Assembly: GCA_009731375.1 (NCBI GenBank) | Contig: BJOX01000352.1 | Location: 79,337-120,274 of the forward strand | DNA length: 40,938 nt | Direction of reading: 5' to 3' | Origin: Paulinella micropora | Lineage: Eukaryota > Cercozoa > Imbricatea > Euglyphida | Shown here: positions 1-8,815 of the stretch, piece by piece | How the letters are laid out: each line of letters starts with the position of its first letter | Position numbering within the stretch: the stretch's first letter is position 1 | Program-made: the position numbers and the translations under genes | The notes under the pieces: generated by a model | The model's database searches: none | Told to the model about the DNA's origin: nothing | The model's input: the letters and a program-made list of their open reading frames with translations, nothing else

Positions 1-893
1 GCAATCAACACACCAAGGTCCTCAAACTTGGACTCACCACCATTGTGAGTAGTAAGTAGCGCCAGTATCATCGAACAAGCAGCCTTCTCCTCAACTGCTT
101 CCAACATCATGGGCAGGCTTGAGTCAGTGGATAGCTCTGATCTCTTCTGGCTCGCCATGTCCAGTACAGCCGCAAGTATCTGCTCCATCCTGCCTGTGTG
201 AGGCCAGCCAGCACCATCCACCTTCTGCAGGCTCTGCTCCTCGTGGCGGGTGCAGTAGTCTTGGCCAGGGCTTGTCTCGCTAAGACAGCCTAACACACTT
301 ACAACACATGTACATCATTAGTAATCACCTTGCCACACAGGCTATCTGTTACCCTTATAATCACAAACTGCACGACTCGCTCCTCCCCCAGCCATGAAAG
401 CTTGCATTAGTGCACCCATTTGAGATGCATCAATCATCATGGGCACGTGTACGGTGCTCCCGCCCGCTGCGCCCACACCAGTGGGGACACCGATGTGCCC
501 AGCCGCAGCGGGTGCGGCGACACCATGATGACCCGAAGCAACCAACCCTGCTCCCACAACTGCCGGAGCTGGCGCACCTGCAACGACCATTCCTCCAGCA
601 GCTGGCGAGCTGACTGACGACACAAGCAACGCCGGTCCAGACGAGTGCAGGGAGGCGGAGGTATCTCCACTTGTTGCCGAAGTCGAAGTGGACGGTACAG
701 AGATGCTCGGTACCCCAACCACGAATGACGGTGGGGGACAGGGTGCTCTTGGGGAAGAGGCTGAGTTTCCAACCGCCGCACTGGCTGCCGCCATGATGGT
801 CGATAACGCACGGGATGAAGCAGCAGACGTTGCCGCCCTACGCTTTGCTGCTCTTGCTTCTCCAGGGACATCACTTGACATTATTGGTAGCAA
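1..893 (-). CDS. Host-like spliced gene, two exons, runs off window
   Basis: Unrecognised protein. Exon 1 (893 or 881 down to 353) is Ala/Ser/Gly/Pro-rich, starts near MSSDVPGEARAAKRR and ends in a short helix QMGALMQAFMAGGG. An intron at 352-290 with GTAACA donor and TTAG acceptor keeps phase 1 and joins exon 2 (289 to 1), which stays open to the window edge. Exon 2 reads CLSETSPGQDYCTRHEE and then an amphipathic helical region with MEQILAAVLDMASQKRSEL. The splice, base use and low-complexity style differ from the viral genes and it lies outside the inverted arms, so it is probably host DNA or a host transposon gene. Function unknown; the exon structure is my reading, without transcripts. 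Confidence 0.45.
290..352 (-). other. Candidate spliceosomal intron, 63 nt
   Basis: Minus-strand GT (352-351) to AG (291-290). Removing it keeps an open frame from exon 1 to exon 2 in phase 1, whereas the unspliced frame stops at once (codons GGT AAC AGA TAG). This is the main sign that the left flank is eukaryotic nuclear DNA. Confidence 0.45.
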
Positions 894-1547
894 AGAACGT
901 GGATAAAAAGTCCAAAAACAAGAATCTCTCTTCTTGTGTTCGAGGAACTTGCGAAAGTGACGAGAACACTAGGTACATAAAGTCACATGTTTTATTACTT
1001 GCGCGACACATGTCGCAACTTTTCTAGTTGTTCTTGTAGCATCATTTAGTTCTGATACCTTCAAATGGCTAGAAATGAGCTCATTCCAGAATTTCGTAAT
1101 TTGATTTTAGGCCTGATGTGCCAAATTGGACCAAAACTTGTAATATTAATGGCAATCATTCATAGTCAGTCCTACCATATCAAACATGTTTGTAGAAACG
1201 GCTTCAAATGCAGAAATTCAGGCATTTACAATGTTCCGGCTTTTTCTCGTCTGAGGTCGCAAAATAGGTGTTCTTCCGCGTAGATTTTGCCGGCAGTGAG
1301 CCCCTGCTCAAAAGTCCCTGCGCACAGAGCCCCTGCGCACAAAGCCCCTGCGCACAAAGCCTTTTGCAAAGGTAGGCAGGAAGATTGCACTGTAATTTTT
1401 TTGGTAATGAACAAAAAATCCAAACTTTCTAACGAACACATAACTTTCAAACGAACACTGGTTTTGCTTGTGTTGAGTGTGTGCCCCAGATTACATTTTG
1501 CTTCCTACTTTGGAAGTGACTGAAGGGTGAGAAGGGAAGCCTCGACC
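894..1547. other. Flank without recognised gene
   Basis: I see no convincing coding region here. It contains AT-rich sequence and a short tandem repeat at 1299-1361. It has no counterpart in the right half of the window, so it is flank rather than part of the inverted arms. Confidence 0.4.
1299..1361. repeat. 15-bp tandem repeat
   Basis: About four units of the type AGCCCCTGCGCACAA, the last three of 15 bp each (starting near 1313, 1328 and 1343), preceded by a diverged 14-bp unit. Only in the left flank. Confidence 0.75.
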
Positions 1548-1924
1548 ATGATTTCTTCGAATTCACAAATGATCGACGCGAAGAGGCAGCGTTCTCAGTA
1601 CACTCCTCTGGACATCGAAGAACCAGCTGTGTCTAACGAAAAACCTTTCTCGATTGTAAGACTTGAATGTGGCACAGCGCCTTTCTGTGCCTAATCGTCG
1701 TCGATGTCTGCGTGAGGCTTTGGTGTATGGTTTGCTGTATTCACTTTCTGTTTGATCAGGGTTATCTTCATGTACGGATTTCTGGGAGCTCTCGCTGCGC
1801 ATGTGATCGCAGTGCAGTACGGGCTTCATATCACCAGGACCACAACCTTGATGGTACGGTTTCCCGCACGTTCCACCATATTACTTTAAAGAAATTAGGA
1901 GGGGTTCTAGTTCAGCGAGCATGA
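1548..1924 (+). CDS. Possible exon pair at the arm boundary
   Basis: An ATG at 1548 opens 36 codons (MISSNSQMIDAKRQ...) that end exactly at a GTAAGA donor (1656). A pyrimidine-rich stretch ending ATCAG at about 1758 could be the acceptor, after which frames stay open for 30-50 codons; one of them (starting VIFMYGFLGALAAHVIA) is strongly hydrophobic but is not the phase given by the simple join. The left end of the inverted arm (about 1704) falls inside this putative intron, and the right arm has a different upstream sequence joined at the same place. Tentative; it could be chance. Confidence 0.22.
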
Positions 1925-2141
1925 TGAACAAGATGAATTTGAAAACAAAAAAATATTTATGTAGAAGAGACACCAGTGGCAGAGGAAAAAGGGAAACTGT
2001 AAATAACTGAGACAAATGAAATATAATATATGTCCTCATGCCATATGTTCATCAGTCGTGGATGGTGGATCATGCTAGTATTCTAGGTGCTCAATAGATT
2101 TTTGTTGTGAGATTTTTTTTCATTTTTACTAAATTACTCAG

Positions 2142-2327
2142 ATAGTTCAACAAGAGATTCAACACACGTACGTGGAGGGGGCAGACGAGTCTCTTGACAT
2201 TGCGAAAAATGGAAAACTGGCAAAGCTGACAGTGAATGCAAAAAGGGCTGCACGGGGGGCGGGGGAAAGAAACCACTGCTTCGAAGAAGACTGCAACCAC
2301 GACGACGACACCGGTACAGCACCTTGA
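2142..2327 (+). CDS. Exon-like open segment, unknown
   Basis: A T-rich tract and ACTCAG acceptor-like site at 2136-2141 are followed by 61 open codons beginning IVQQEIQHTYVEG and ending with a Cys/His/Asp-rich stretch (HCFEEDCNHDDD). Composition looks coding, but there is no start codon and no clear downstream donor in phase. It could be an internal exon of a gene crossing the arm end, or chance. The right-arm copy lies at 40140-40325. Confidence 0.22.
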   Translation: MVQQEIQHTYVEGADESLDIAKNGKLAKLTVNAKRAARGAGERNHCFEEDCNHDDDTGTAP

Positions 2328-2737
2328 TTTTATCTTGGTGAAATCGCCTATCTCATTTCATATCCTTGTTTCTCCCTCTCATAATTTATATGACTGCAGT
2401 GTAATGTTGCTACTGTAGACTACGTGCGTTGCTTTTGCGGATTTGTGCCCGGACCTGCAGCAGCTGCTTCTGAAACTGACAATCACGCCGGCAGCGTGCT
2501 GCAACACATCTAGACAGATAATACCCCTCGATGCTAATTTCACCCTGATTATCGATATTCCCATCACCCCGCTGGTTGGCGAATCCGTTCACGTTGTCGC
2601 CGATGGACATTCACACACACACTGAAACGACCCTTTGCCATTTTGTTCCGCGCGTATTGGCATATTGGCATTAGTGTCTCTGCCGGTCCGGATCAGGAAA
2701 ATGTCATTTATATCCACAACTTTTTGATGTTTCGTTG

Positions 2738-2874
2738 TTTTCCTGCCACTGGTGCCACCGGCTGATATGGCCGAAATAAAGAGTGATTCGGACGAAAAAG
2801 GCAATGCCGAAATGTACCTGGGTACTGCCTTTTTCGTCCGTATCACGCCTGGTGGCGCCATGTGGCAGGAAACA
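2738..2874. repeat. Long imperfect palindrome (left copy)
   Basis: Inner arms CGGACGAAAAAGGCA (2789-2803) and TGCCTTTTTCGTCCG (2826-2840) are perfect 15-bp complements around a 22-nt centre. Outer arms around 2738-2760 (GTTTTCCTGCCAC...) and 2852-2874 pair imperfectly. It is noncoding and lies upstream of the 630-codon gene. It could be a small palindromic transposable element, a replication or recombination site, or a transcript hairpin. Confidence 0.6.
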
Positions 2875-3169
2875 CATGGTTTTTGTGGTGACAGGATTCT
2901 GGAATTTTTGGCAACCGAACTTTGCGGCTTTCCATTGCGAAGACGGCTGGTCCGTTTCGGCAGGGGAAAGTGGCATTCACTTGTTCAGGCCAAACACTAC
3001 CAGAATACACAATAAAAACTTTTCTGGTGGGCGGTGGCACCTTGCCACCCGCCCACAAGTGCAAGTCTCCTTATTTTTAGAATAAATACCAGCAGTAGAA
3101 TTTTTTTTGTAAAAAACAGACGATTGACCAAACCCTAAACCTTGTGGTTTTCTGTCTTGTTGCAGGCTG

Positions 3170-5062
3170 ATGGCACAGTTAGCAAAGAAGACTAAGCTTA
3201 CCCAGCTGATCTTCACCCCACGCCCTGGTTACTCGAAGTTCGCCCTTCAGCGTCTCACATCCCTCCATGTCATGTCGCCCGAGCCATCGCCACTCAAGGT
3301 ACGAAAAGCGGCTAGTGTTCTTGCCAAGCCACCCAAGCGGGCACGAAAAGCGGCGGAGAGTTCACCTCACGCTGCCAGTAGTCCCGCAAGGTCGCCTGAA
3401 CGGGTGCCTGCTGCCAGTAGTCCTGCCAAGCCACGCAAGGTACGAAAAGCGGCTAGTCTTCCTGCCAAGCCACCCAAGCGGGCACGAAAAGCGGCGGAGA
3501 GTTCACCTCACGCTGCCAGTAGTCCCGCAGGGTCGCCTGAGCGGGTGCCTGCTGCCAGTAGTCCTGCCAAGCCACGCAAGGTACGAAAAGCGGCTAGTGT
3601 TCCTGCCAAGCCACCCAAGCGTGCAGGAAAAGCGGCGGAGAGTTCACCTCACGCTGCCAGTAGTCCCGCAGGGTCGCCTGAGCGGGTGCATGCTGCCAGT
3701 AGTCCTGCCAAGCCACGCAAGCTACCCAAGCGGGTACGAAAAGCGGCTAGTCTTCCTGCCAAGCCACCCAAGCGGGCACGAAAAGCGGCGGAGAGTTCAC
3801 CTCACGCTGCCAGCAGTCCCGCAGTGTCGCCTGAGCGGGTGCCTGCTGCCAGTAGTCCTGTCGACCCTGCTGCCAGTAGCCCCCCTGAGTCGCCTAGGCG
3901 AGTGCAAAAAGCGGCAGAGGCTGCCAGCCTCCTCTTTGCAGGACAGTTCAAGGAACTTGCTGCAACCGAGCGTGTGAGAAAAGCGGCCAAGAGTCCATCT
4001 CGGGCTGCCAGTATTGCATTGCCTCAGAAGCTCAAGGGCCTGGCTTCTCTGAGCACAGAGGAGCGCTATCTGCTCATGAAGGATGTTTCTGAGATGCCGT
4101 CCACGACCGTCGGCGAATACGTGGGGCTCGGCGAACAGGAGGATATAACGAGCGCTATCTGGAAGCTGCACCAGATGCCACGTGAAGAGCTGCTGGAGGA
4201 GATGGAGCGACACAAGCCAGAGCACGACTGCAGGCCCGAGGAAATGCGAGACATGCAGGAGTTCCTCTATATCTGCTACGACTGGACGCAACAGCCTTAC
4301 GGGTCAGCAGAGGACGTGGCAAGAGGAAAGGTCGTCGAGCGCCCCCCTACGCCCGGGCGCGAGCCGCTGGACATCGACGAAGAGAACGACTGCCTCATCA
4401 TCGGTCTGGCCACCCAGACGCCCGAGCCCAAGATAGAACAGCGACGCATTCGAGACTTCAGGGACGAGTTCATCAGCCGCCCGAATAGCCGCGATCACGT
4501 GGAGAGAGTGCGCACAGTCGGGCTTTGTCTGCAGAACGCCAGCGCACGCAAGATGGCTGGCAGCGAACCAGAAGTCTTCTGGCCTCTGGGAGGAGGCAAC
4601 AGCTTTCCGCTGGGCGACGGCGACCGCCTGTGGGCGCGGTCTTCCTGTCACTGGCACTGTGTGGTTGACGCCTACATGAACGCCATCCATGCGCTGGGCG
4701 GCCTGCCAAAGTCGCGTTTTCGCAACGATCTGCGCAACAAGTTCGGCGGCAACTGCCCGCTCACTGCCTTGCTAGGTATCAAGCCCTTCAGTCGCGGCGG
4801 GCGTCGTCTACGCGCTGCGTCCCCTCAAGCACGTCTCGTGGTACAGCCTCACGTCCGGCACCACGCTCTAAGGGAGTCTTCTGGGTCGGCGGCGCTCACC
4901 ACTGCATCTGCGTCGACCGCTCGCGCCGCAAGACACTCAACGCCGCGTCGCACTTCGAGATGGCGCTCACTCAGAAGAACCTCGCCGCCTGTTGTGTCTG
5001 GGATGGACCCATCGAGGTCGTGCGTGTCACCGCCGTCCAGCCCATCGAAGTCTTGTGATTAA
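3170..5062 (+). CDS. Basic repeat protein with possible NET-like and Cys/His domains (left copy)
   Basis: A 630-codon open frame starting MAQLAKKTKLTQ. Residues about 45-245 are lysine/proline/serine-rich with four near-identical units of 47-51 residues (PAKPPKRARKAAESSPHAASS type), like histone H1 tails, suggesting DNA or chromatin binding. Residues about 300-350 (LSTEERYLLMKDVSEMP... MPREELLEEMERH) resemble the NET domain of BET proteins; this is weak. Residues about 480-545 hold SSCHWHCVVDAYMNAIHAL, like the Cys helix of a papain- or OTU-fold peptidase. After about residue 545 the frame turns to low-quality Arg/Ser sequence, while a different plus frame (4888-5058) carries GGAHHCICVDR and stops at 5058, so a frameshift near 4800-4880 probably splits a C-terminal domain. 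The right copy has the same break. Function unknown. Confidence 0.6.
   Translation: MAQLAKKTKLTQLIFTPRPGYSKFALQRLTSLHVMSPEPSPLKVRKAASVLAKPPKRARKAAESSPHAASSPARSPERVPAASSPAKPRKVRKAASLPAKPPKRARKAAESSPHAASSPAGSPERVPAASSPAKPRKVRKAASVPAKPPKRAGKAAESSPHAASSPAGSPERVHAASSPAKPRKLPKRVRKAASLPAKPPKRARKAAESSPHAASSPAVSPERVPAASSPVDPAASSPPESPRRVQKAAEAASLLFAGQFKELAATERVRKAAKSPSRAASIALPQKLKGLASLSTEERYLLMKDVSEMPSTTVGEYVGLGEQEDITSAIWKLHQMPREELLEEMERHKPEHDCRPEEMRDMQEFLYICYDWTQQPYGSAEDVARGKVVERPPTPGREPLDIDEENDCLIIGLATQTPEPKIEQRRIRDFRDEFISRPNSRDHVERVRTVGLCLQNASARKMAGSEPEVFWPLGGGNSFPLGDGDRLWARSSCHWHCVVDAYMNAIHALGGLPKSRFRNDLRNKFGGNCPLTALLGIKPFSRGGRRLRAASPQARLVVQPHVRHHALRESSGSAALTTASASTARAARHSTPRRTSRWRSLRRTSPPVVSGMDPSRSCVSPPSSPSKSCD
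3309..3890 (+). repeat. Four 141-153-bp coding repeats
   Basis: Unit starts (CGGCTAGT) at 3309, 3450, 3591 and 3744. The third unit is 12 bp longer through an in-frame CTACCCAAGCGG-type insertion. Spacing stays a multiple of three, so expansion has kept the frame. Same array in the right arm at about 38577-39158. Confidence 0.85.
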
Positions 5063-6300
5063 AAAAAAAGGTATGTGGTCCAGTTCGATCCAGAAATAAC
5101 TATACTGTCACCCGGTCTACCCCAGACCACTAGAGGGGGAGGGAGGCCCTACCCACCACCACCGTGATCAGGCCAGGGCAGTATCCACGGTAGACTGACT
5201 TGATCATGCTGGTGGTAGTGCCTCCTCCCCCCCTTTCTTCTCACTCGTGACTGTGATCCGAGACGACACTAATGTCCTTATTTCTTGTTGGACCGCGCCG
5301 GACCACGCACGTGAGACACATGGCAGTGTGTCGACGACACTGTCAGGTGTGTCATCCTTGTGTGTGGTCCAAATCGGCCACAAGGCACTATCTTCTTTTT
5401 CTCAGTCGCACCGGACCACCAAGTGGACACGGGAAGGGGGGTACCCGCCACCAACATGATCAAGCCAGAGCAGTATCCCCCGGTAGACTGACTGGATCAT
5501 GCTGGTGGTAGGGCCTCCCCCCCCCCCCCCCCCCCCTTCTCCTCCTCTCCTGTGGTCCGAGGCGACAACGTTACCGTTATTTCTTTTTGGACCGCGCTGG
5601 ACCACCGGGGTGACAGTCGCGGCAGTGTCGTCGAGCAAACTGACTGTCTCGTCGAGACTGCCAGCTGCTCGTCGATACTGCCACAGCTGTCACCCGGTGG
5701 TCCAAACCGGTACTAAGTCAGTATATCTTCTTCTCAGTCATACCGGACCAAACGAAAGAAGACGCGGGAGGGAAGGGAGGGGGGGTACCCACCACCATCA
5801 TGATCAAGCCAGGGCATTATCCCCGGTAGACTGACTGGATCGCGCTGGTGGTAGCCCCCCTCCCCCTGTGGTCCGGGACGACAACACGATCCTTATTTCT
5901 TTTTTGACCGCGCACAGTCGCGCTCGTCGAGCAGCTGACGGTCTCGACGAGACAGTGGGTTCGCTCGACTAGCAGCTGGCAGTGTCGACGAGCCCGTCAG
6001 TTTGCTCGACGAGCAGTCCTCAAAGTACACCCGGTGGTTCAAATCCGCCAGGATTTCTCTATTCTGTCCTTTTGCTGCTTTGGACCCTTTTGGACAAAAG
6101 GCCGGCTGCTCGAGCGGTTCAGGCAGTTGAGAATCTATTTAGGCACGGCTGGCGGGTTTGGACCACCGCGCGGGAGGGGGACCGGCCATTTCCAGCCCTG
6201 AGCCGCGGGCCGCAATTTGCGGGAAATTTTCGCGTTTTTTATTCAATAACAACACGTTAAGACTAAAAAAAAATTCTTCTTTGTCTATAAACAGTACAAC
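5063..6300. repeat. Array of interleaved palindromes, noncoding
   Basis: No gene seen. Three tandem units, period about 293 then 343 bp (TAGACTGAC at 5191, 5484, 5827). Each holds a hairpin of about 17-bp arms, left arm like CCACCACC-TGATCA and right arm like TGATCATGCTGGTGGTA (5149-5219, 5446-5510, 5788-5854). Between them lie larger palindromes bounded by GGACCAC... and ...GTGGTCC (about 5294-5370 and 5590-5703), the second with arms GGTGACAG / CTGTCACC. Long G and C homopolymers flank the hairpins. From about 6230 the sequence becomes AT-rich and probably carries the promoter of the next genes. Confidence 0.7.
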
Positions 6301-6429
6301 ATGCCAGTGCCAGACGCTTGTCCTCTGTGTGGCGAGAAAACAAACAAGAAAGAGAAACAGAGACCAATCGCGCAAAGGGGAAAAGGCGTATTTAGGCTGC
6401 GAGCTTATTACACGCACGAAGAAGACTAA
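6301..6429 (+). CDS. Tiny CPLCG protein, 42 aa
   Basis: Opens at ATG 6301 after an AT-rich leader (CGTTAAGACTAAAAAAAAAT and TCTATAAA). It starts MPVPDACPLCGEKTNKK, then is basic and ends in YYTHEED. The CxxC pair is half of a zinc-binding site. The stop is followed two bases later by the ATG of the next Cys-rich gene, so the two are probably co-transcribed, or are halves of one zinc-ribbon protein. Not present in the right arm. Function unknown. Confidence 0.45.
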   Translation: MPVPDACPLCGEKTNKKEKQRPIAQRGKGVFRLRAYYTHEED

Positions 6430-6431
6430 CA

Positions 6432-6650
6432 ATGTTGGCAGTTTGTCCTACCTGCGGCGCCTGCTTTTTTGAAGGGCAGCTGTACTGGTCGGGGACTTGC
6501 AAAAAAGGGGACCCTCGAGACTTAGCCTCGCTCGTGTGCCGTCCTTATGGCGACGGCGCCTGCATCAACTCGGCCAGAGACGTCCCTGGAGGAGACACTT
6601 GGGAAGAACGCATGCGCTTCGGTGACAATTTTCTAGATGAGATGTTGTAA
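6432..6650 (+). CDS. Small CPTCG Cys-rich protein, 72 aa
   Basis: Starts MLAVCPTCGACFF, with further Cys at about residues 23, 36 and 44 (CKKG, LVCRPYGDGAC), and ends in an acidic FLDEML. Four or more Cys in knuckle-like spacing suggest zinc binding. It follows the 6301 gene with a 2-nt gap and precedes the fibre gene, whose promoter-like AT stretch lies at 6650-6700. Lost from the right arm. Function unknown. Confidence 0.5.
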   Translation: MLAVCPTCGACFFEGQLYWSGTCKKGDPRDLASLVCRPYGDGACINSARDVPGGDTWEERMRFGDNFLDEML

Positions 6651-6838
6651 AAAGTAACTATTAAAAAACTTATTCTCTTGATCTGTTGAATTAGCAAACA
6701 GGAATGGAAGTGGCCAGGTCGTACAAACGCCGCCGGCTTGATGGAGCGACCGACGACTTTGTGCTACCGGTTGACTGACAGAACGGCGACATCCTTGTTT
6801 CGGACGGTGACGGGGGCGTGAGATAGGCAACAGGCGGA

Positions 6839-7639
6839 GTGGCCGCGAACGACGCGGTAGCCCTCAACACCACTCACAGACTGACGACGTCTGGGAACCC
6901 GCATCTGGTCGATCTAGCTGACCTGATTACCTTGACCCTGGACACCGAAACCAAAGTTAACCAGCCGGCCGGGATGACTTCTAACAACACTGGGCCCTTT
7001 GCTGCCTCGGCCTCTAGCAATTCCGCTCAAGCCTACTTGGCCTTTGACAGCGGCTTCTCGACCTTGTGGGGCACAACCGCTCCCGACAGCTACAGCGGCA
7101 ACAACTACAATGGCATGATCGAGACGGCGGTCGATAATCTCACGGTGGTAGGCGCGTGGCTCCAGCTCGATCTGGGCAAGCACGCCAAAGTCACTGCCTA
7201 CCACTTCACGTCCGCTGGCGCCATCACGGACTGGAGAATCGCTTATAGCGCGGACGGTAGCAGGTGGTTCACTTGGGATAGCCAGACCGCCCAGACCTTT
7301 GTAGGCGACAGCCTGCGCACGTTCACGCCTGCAACCACAGCCGAGTACGCCAGGTACCTGCGCGTAATCTGCACTAAAAACAACGGGGCGGGAGTTTGGT
7401 ACATGCGGAGCCTGGCCTTCGACTACCAGCTGTACAATGCCGGCTGCATCGAGAACACCAGTTATCCGACCAAAGCCTCGCAGCTGGCGCCCAAGGCGTA
7501 CGTCGACCACCAGGTGGCAGGAGCGGTGAAGTTCCCGTCGATCATGCCTACCCAAAACGACTGTCGTGACCATGGATCCAGACGGCTCGATCTTTGCGGT
7601 CAAGGACAGGACGCTCAAGCAGCCTTCTTTGGCTCCTAG
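6839..7639 (+). CDS. Fibre segment 1: discoidin-like domain
   Basis: The open frame carries an F5/8 type C-like domain of about 150 residues. Landmarks are PAGMTSNNTGPFAAS, AYLAFDSGFSTLWG, GAWLQLDLGKHAKVTAYHF, DWRIAYSADGSRW and YARYLRVICTKN, the usual order for this fold (a glycan or lipid binder). It ends with AYVDHQVAGAV, a fibre-shaft-like linker. The last 30 codons are out of frame; the true frame continues in the next segment from about 7560. Missing from the right arm. Confidence 0.6.
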   Translation: MAANDAVALNTTHRLTTSGNPHLVDLADLITLTLDTETKVNQPAGMTSNNTGPFAASASSNSAQAYLAFDSGFSTLWGTTAPDSYSGNNYNGMIETAVDNLTVVGAWLQLDLGKHAKVTAYHFTSAGAITDWRIAYSADGSRWFTWDSQTAQTFVGDSLRTFTPATTAEYARYLRVICTKNNGAGVWYMRSLAFDYQLYNAGCIENTSYPTKASQLAPKAYVDHQVAGAVKFPSIMPTQNDCRDHGSRRLDLCGQGQDAQAAFFGS

Positions 7640-8273
7640 CGGTAATGGCGCAATCGTGCTTATGGACACCGACTTCACGGTCACGACGACCCCAGACACT
7701 CTCGCGAGGCTGCCGGACCCTCTGCCCGCCTCGACCGCGCAGCTGGTGACGGTCGATCCAGACGGCGTGACAGGCCTAAGCAGCCATTTGACTGCTACCA
7801 ACAACCCGCACGGGACTTCCGTGAGCAACATTGTAGGAGGGCCCGCCGCGACCTCTGCGTCACTCACCGCACATACAGGCGCTACCAACAACCCTCACGG
7901 GACCTCCGTGAGCAACATTGTAGGAGGCACCGCCGCGACCTCTGCGTCGCTTACGGCACACACAGGCGCTACCAACAACCCGCACGGGACATCAGTGAGC
8001 AATATTGTAGGAGGGCCCGCCGCGACTTCTGCGTCGCTCACGGCACATACAGGTGCTACTAACAATCCACACGGGACCTCGCTTGCTAACCTAGTGAACT
8101 CGTCGACGCTCACGCTGACAGGGGCTGGCGGCAACAGCACGCTTTCGGCTCCAGCATCTGGCTCTTCTGCTCTCGAGTTGCCGACCGCGTTGCCCTCTAC
8201 CGGACAGACACCCCTGGTCACATTAGACAGCAGCGGCAACTTGGGCACGGGCGCCGCGAATTCGCTATGGTAG
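7566..8273 (+). CDS. Fibre segment 2: NNPHGTS repeats
   Basis: The segment contains DPDGSIFAVKDRT, then four NNPHGTS repeats with TSASLTAHTGAT linkers (29 residues each). Similar NPHG motifs are common in phage tail fibres and giant-virus fibres. It ends with the first TLSAPASGSSALELPTALP module and LVTLDSSGNLGTGAA. The frame breaks at the stop near 8271, with the next segment overlapping by a few bases. Confidence 0.6.
   Translation: MTMDPDGSIFAVKDRTLKQPSLAPSGNGAIVLMDTDFTVTTTPDTLARLPDPLPASTAQLVTVDPDGVTGLSSHLTATNNPHGTSVSNIVGGPAATSASLTAHTGATNNPHGTSVSNIVGGTAATSASLTAHTGATNNPHGTSVSNIVGGPAATSASLTAHTGATNNPHGTSLANLVNSSTLTLTGAGGNSTLSAPASGSSALELPTALPSTGQTPLVTLDSSGNLGTGAANSLW
7797..8083 (+). repeat. 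87-bp tandem repeat, four copies
   Basis: Starts at 7797, 7884, 7971 and 8058, exactly 87 bp apart, each encoding one 29-residue NNPHGTS unit; the fourth is incomplete and diverged. Left arm only. Confidence 0.9.
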
Positions 8274-8815
8274 CTTGGGACCCCTACACGCTTCCTGTGT
8301 TCAGCAACTACACTTACGGCAGCACGTGGACAGCGACAGTGAGCAGCGAGGAGGTCGGTTCCTGGCAAGCCTGGAAAATGTTTGACAACGTCACTGCCGG
8401 AGATACAGGCTGGGTCAACAAGAACTACTACACGTATCCAGCAGGGGATTACGATGTGGCGGGCGCGGGCGCGAACGCACAAACCACCAACGGGATACAA
8501 GGAGAGTGGTTCCAACTGCGTCGCTCTGATGGTGCGCGGATGCTGCTGTCGAGTTTTGATTGGTACCCTCGTGTTTATGTTGTGGATTCAACTGGATTAT
8601 ATGCAACCTGGCCAAAAAGTCTTGCGATACTAGGCTCGAACGACGCTGCCGACCCTCCCACTAACTGGACGGTGCTGTACCAGAACACCAGCATCCCTTC
8701 TTGGGCAGTAAATGAGGTTTTGAGGACGTTTACACTCACCACTTCGTATGATGCTACTAATTACTTCAGAGTCCATCGCTGGGTCATCGAAAAGATCTAC
8801 CCCTGGAGGAAATAG
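8267..8815 (+). CDS. Fibre segment 3: second discoidin-like domain
   Basis: About 160 residues with EEVGSWQAWKMFDN, GEWFQLRRSDGARMLLSSF, PKSLAILGSNDAADPPTNW and LRTFTLTTSYDATNYFRVH, matching the F5/8C layout of segment 1. The shared part of the arms resumes at 8317 inside this domain. The right copy has one Glu codon fewer near its start. The frame is lost near 8810. Confidence 0.55.
   Translation: MVAWDPYTLPVFSNYTYGSTWTATVSSEEVGSWQAWKMFDNVTAGDTGWVNKNYYTYPAGDYDVAGAGANAQTTNGIQGEWFQLRRSDGARMLLSSFDWYPRVYVVDSTGLYATWPKSLAILGSNDAADPPTNWTVLYQNTSIPSWAVNEVLRTFTLTTSYDATNYFRVHRWVIEKIYPWRK

Larger units (their letters stand above)
1925..3169. other. AT-rich region with exon-like segment and palindrome
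   Basis: No certain gene. It holds an exon-like open segment (2142-2327), another open stretch of about 60 codons around 2443-2625 on the plus strand, and a long imperfect palindrome (2738-2874). Just before the 630-codon gene, a pyrimidine tract ends in TTGTTGCAG at about 3165, which resembles a 3' splice site and allows that the gene has an upstream exon. Confidence 0.4.

Noticed and set aside
1-893. Left-flank gene as part of the virus
   Set aside because: It lies outside the inverted arm, has a different base composition and its own intron, and resembles host or host-transposon sequence more than the viral genes.
3267-3977. Plus-frame repeat protein of 236 codons inside the 630-codon gene
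   Set aside because: It is the +1 reading of the same 141-bp repeats and lacks a start context; the long frame covers it.
6914-7891. 325-codon minus-strand open frame opposite the fibre start
   Set aside because: Its composition is that of an antisense shadow; the plus strand shows discoidin-like patterns and exact 87-bp coding repeats.
7797-8083. CRISPR-like array at the 87-bp repeats
   Set aside because: The repeats are contiguous and in frame, with no spacers and no cas genes.
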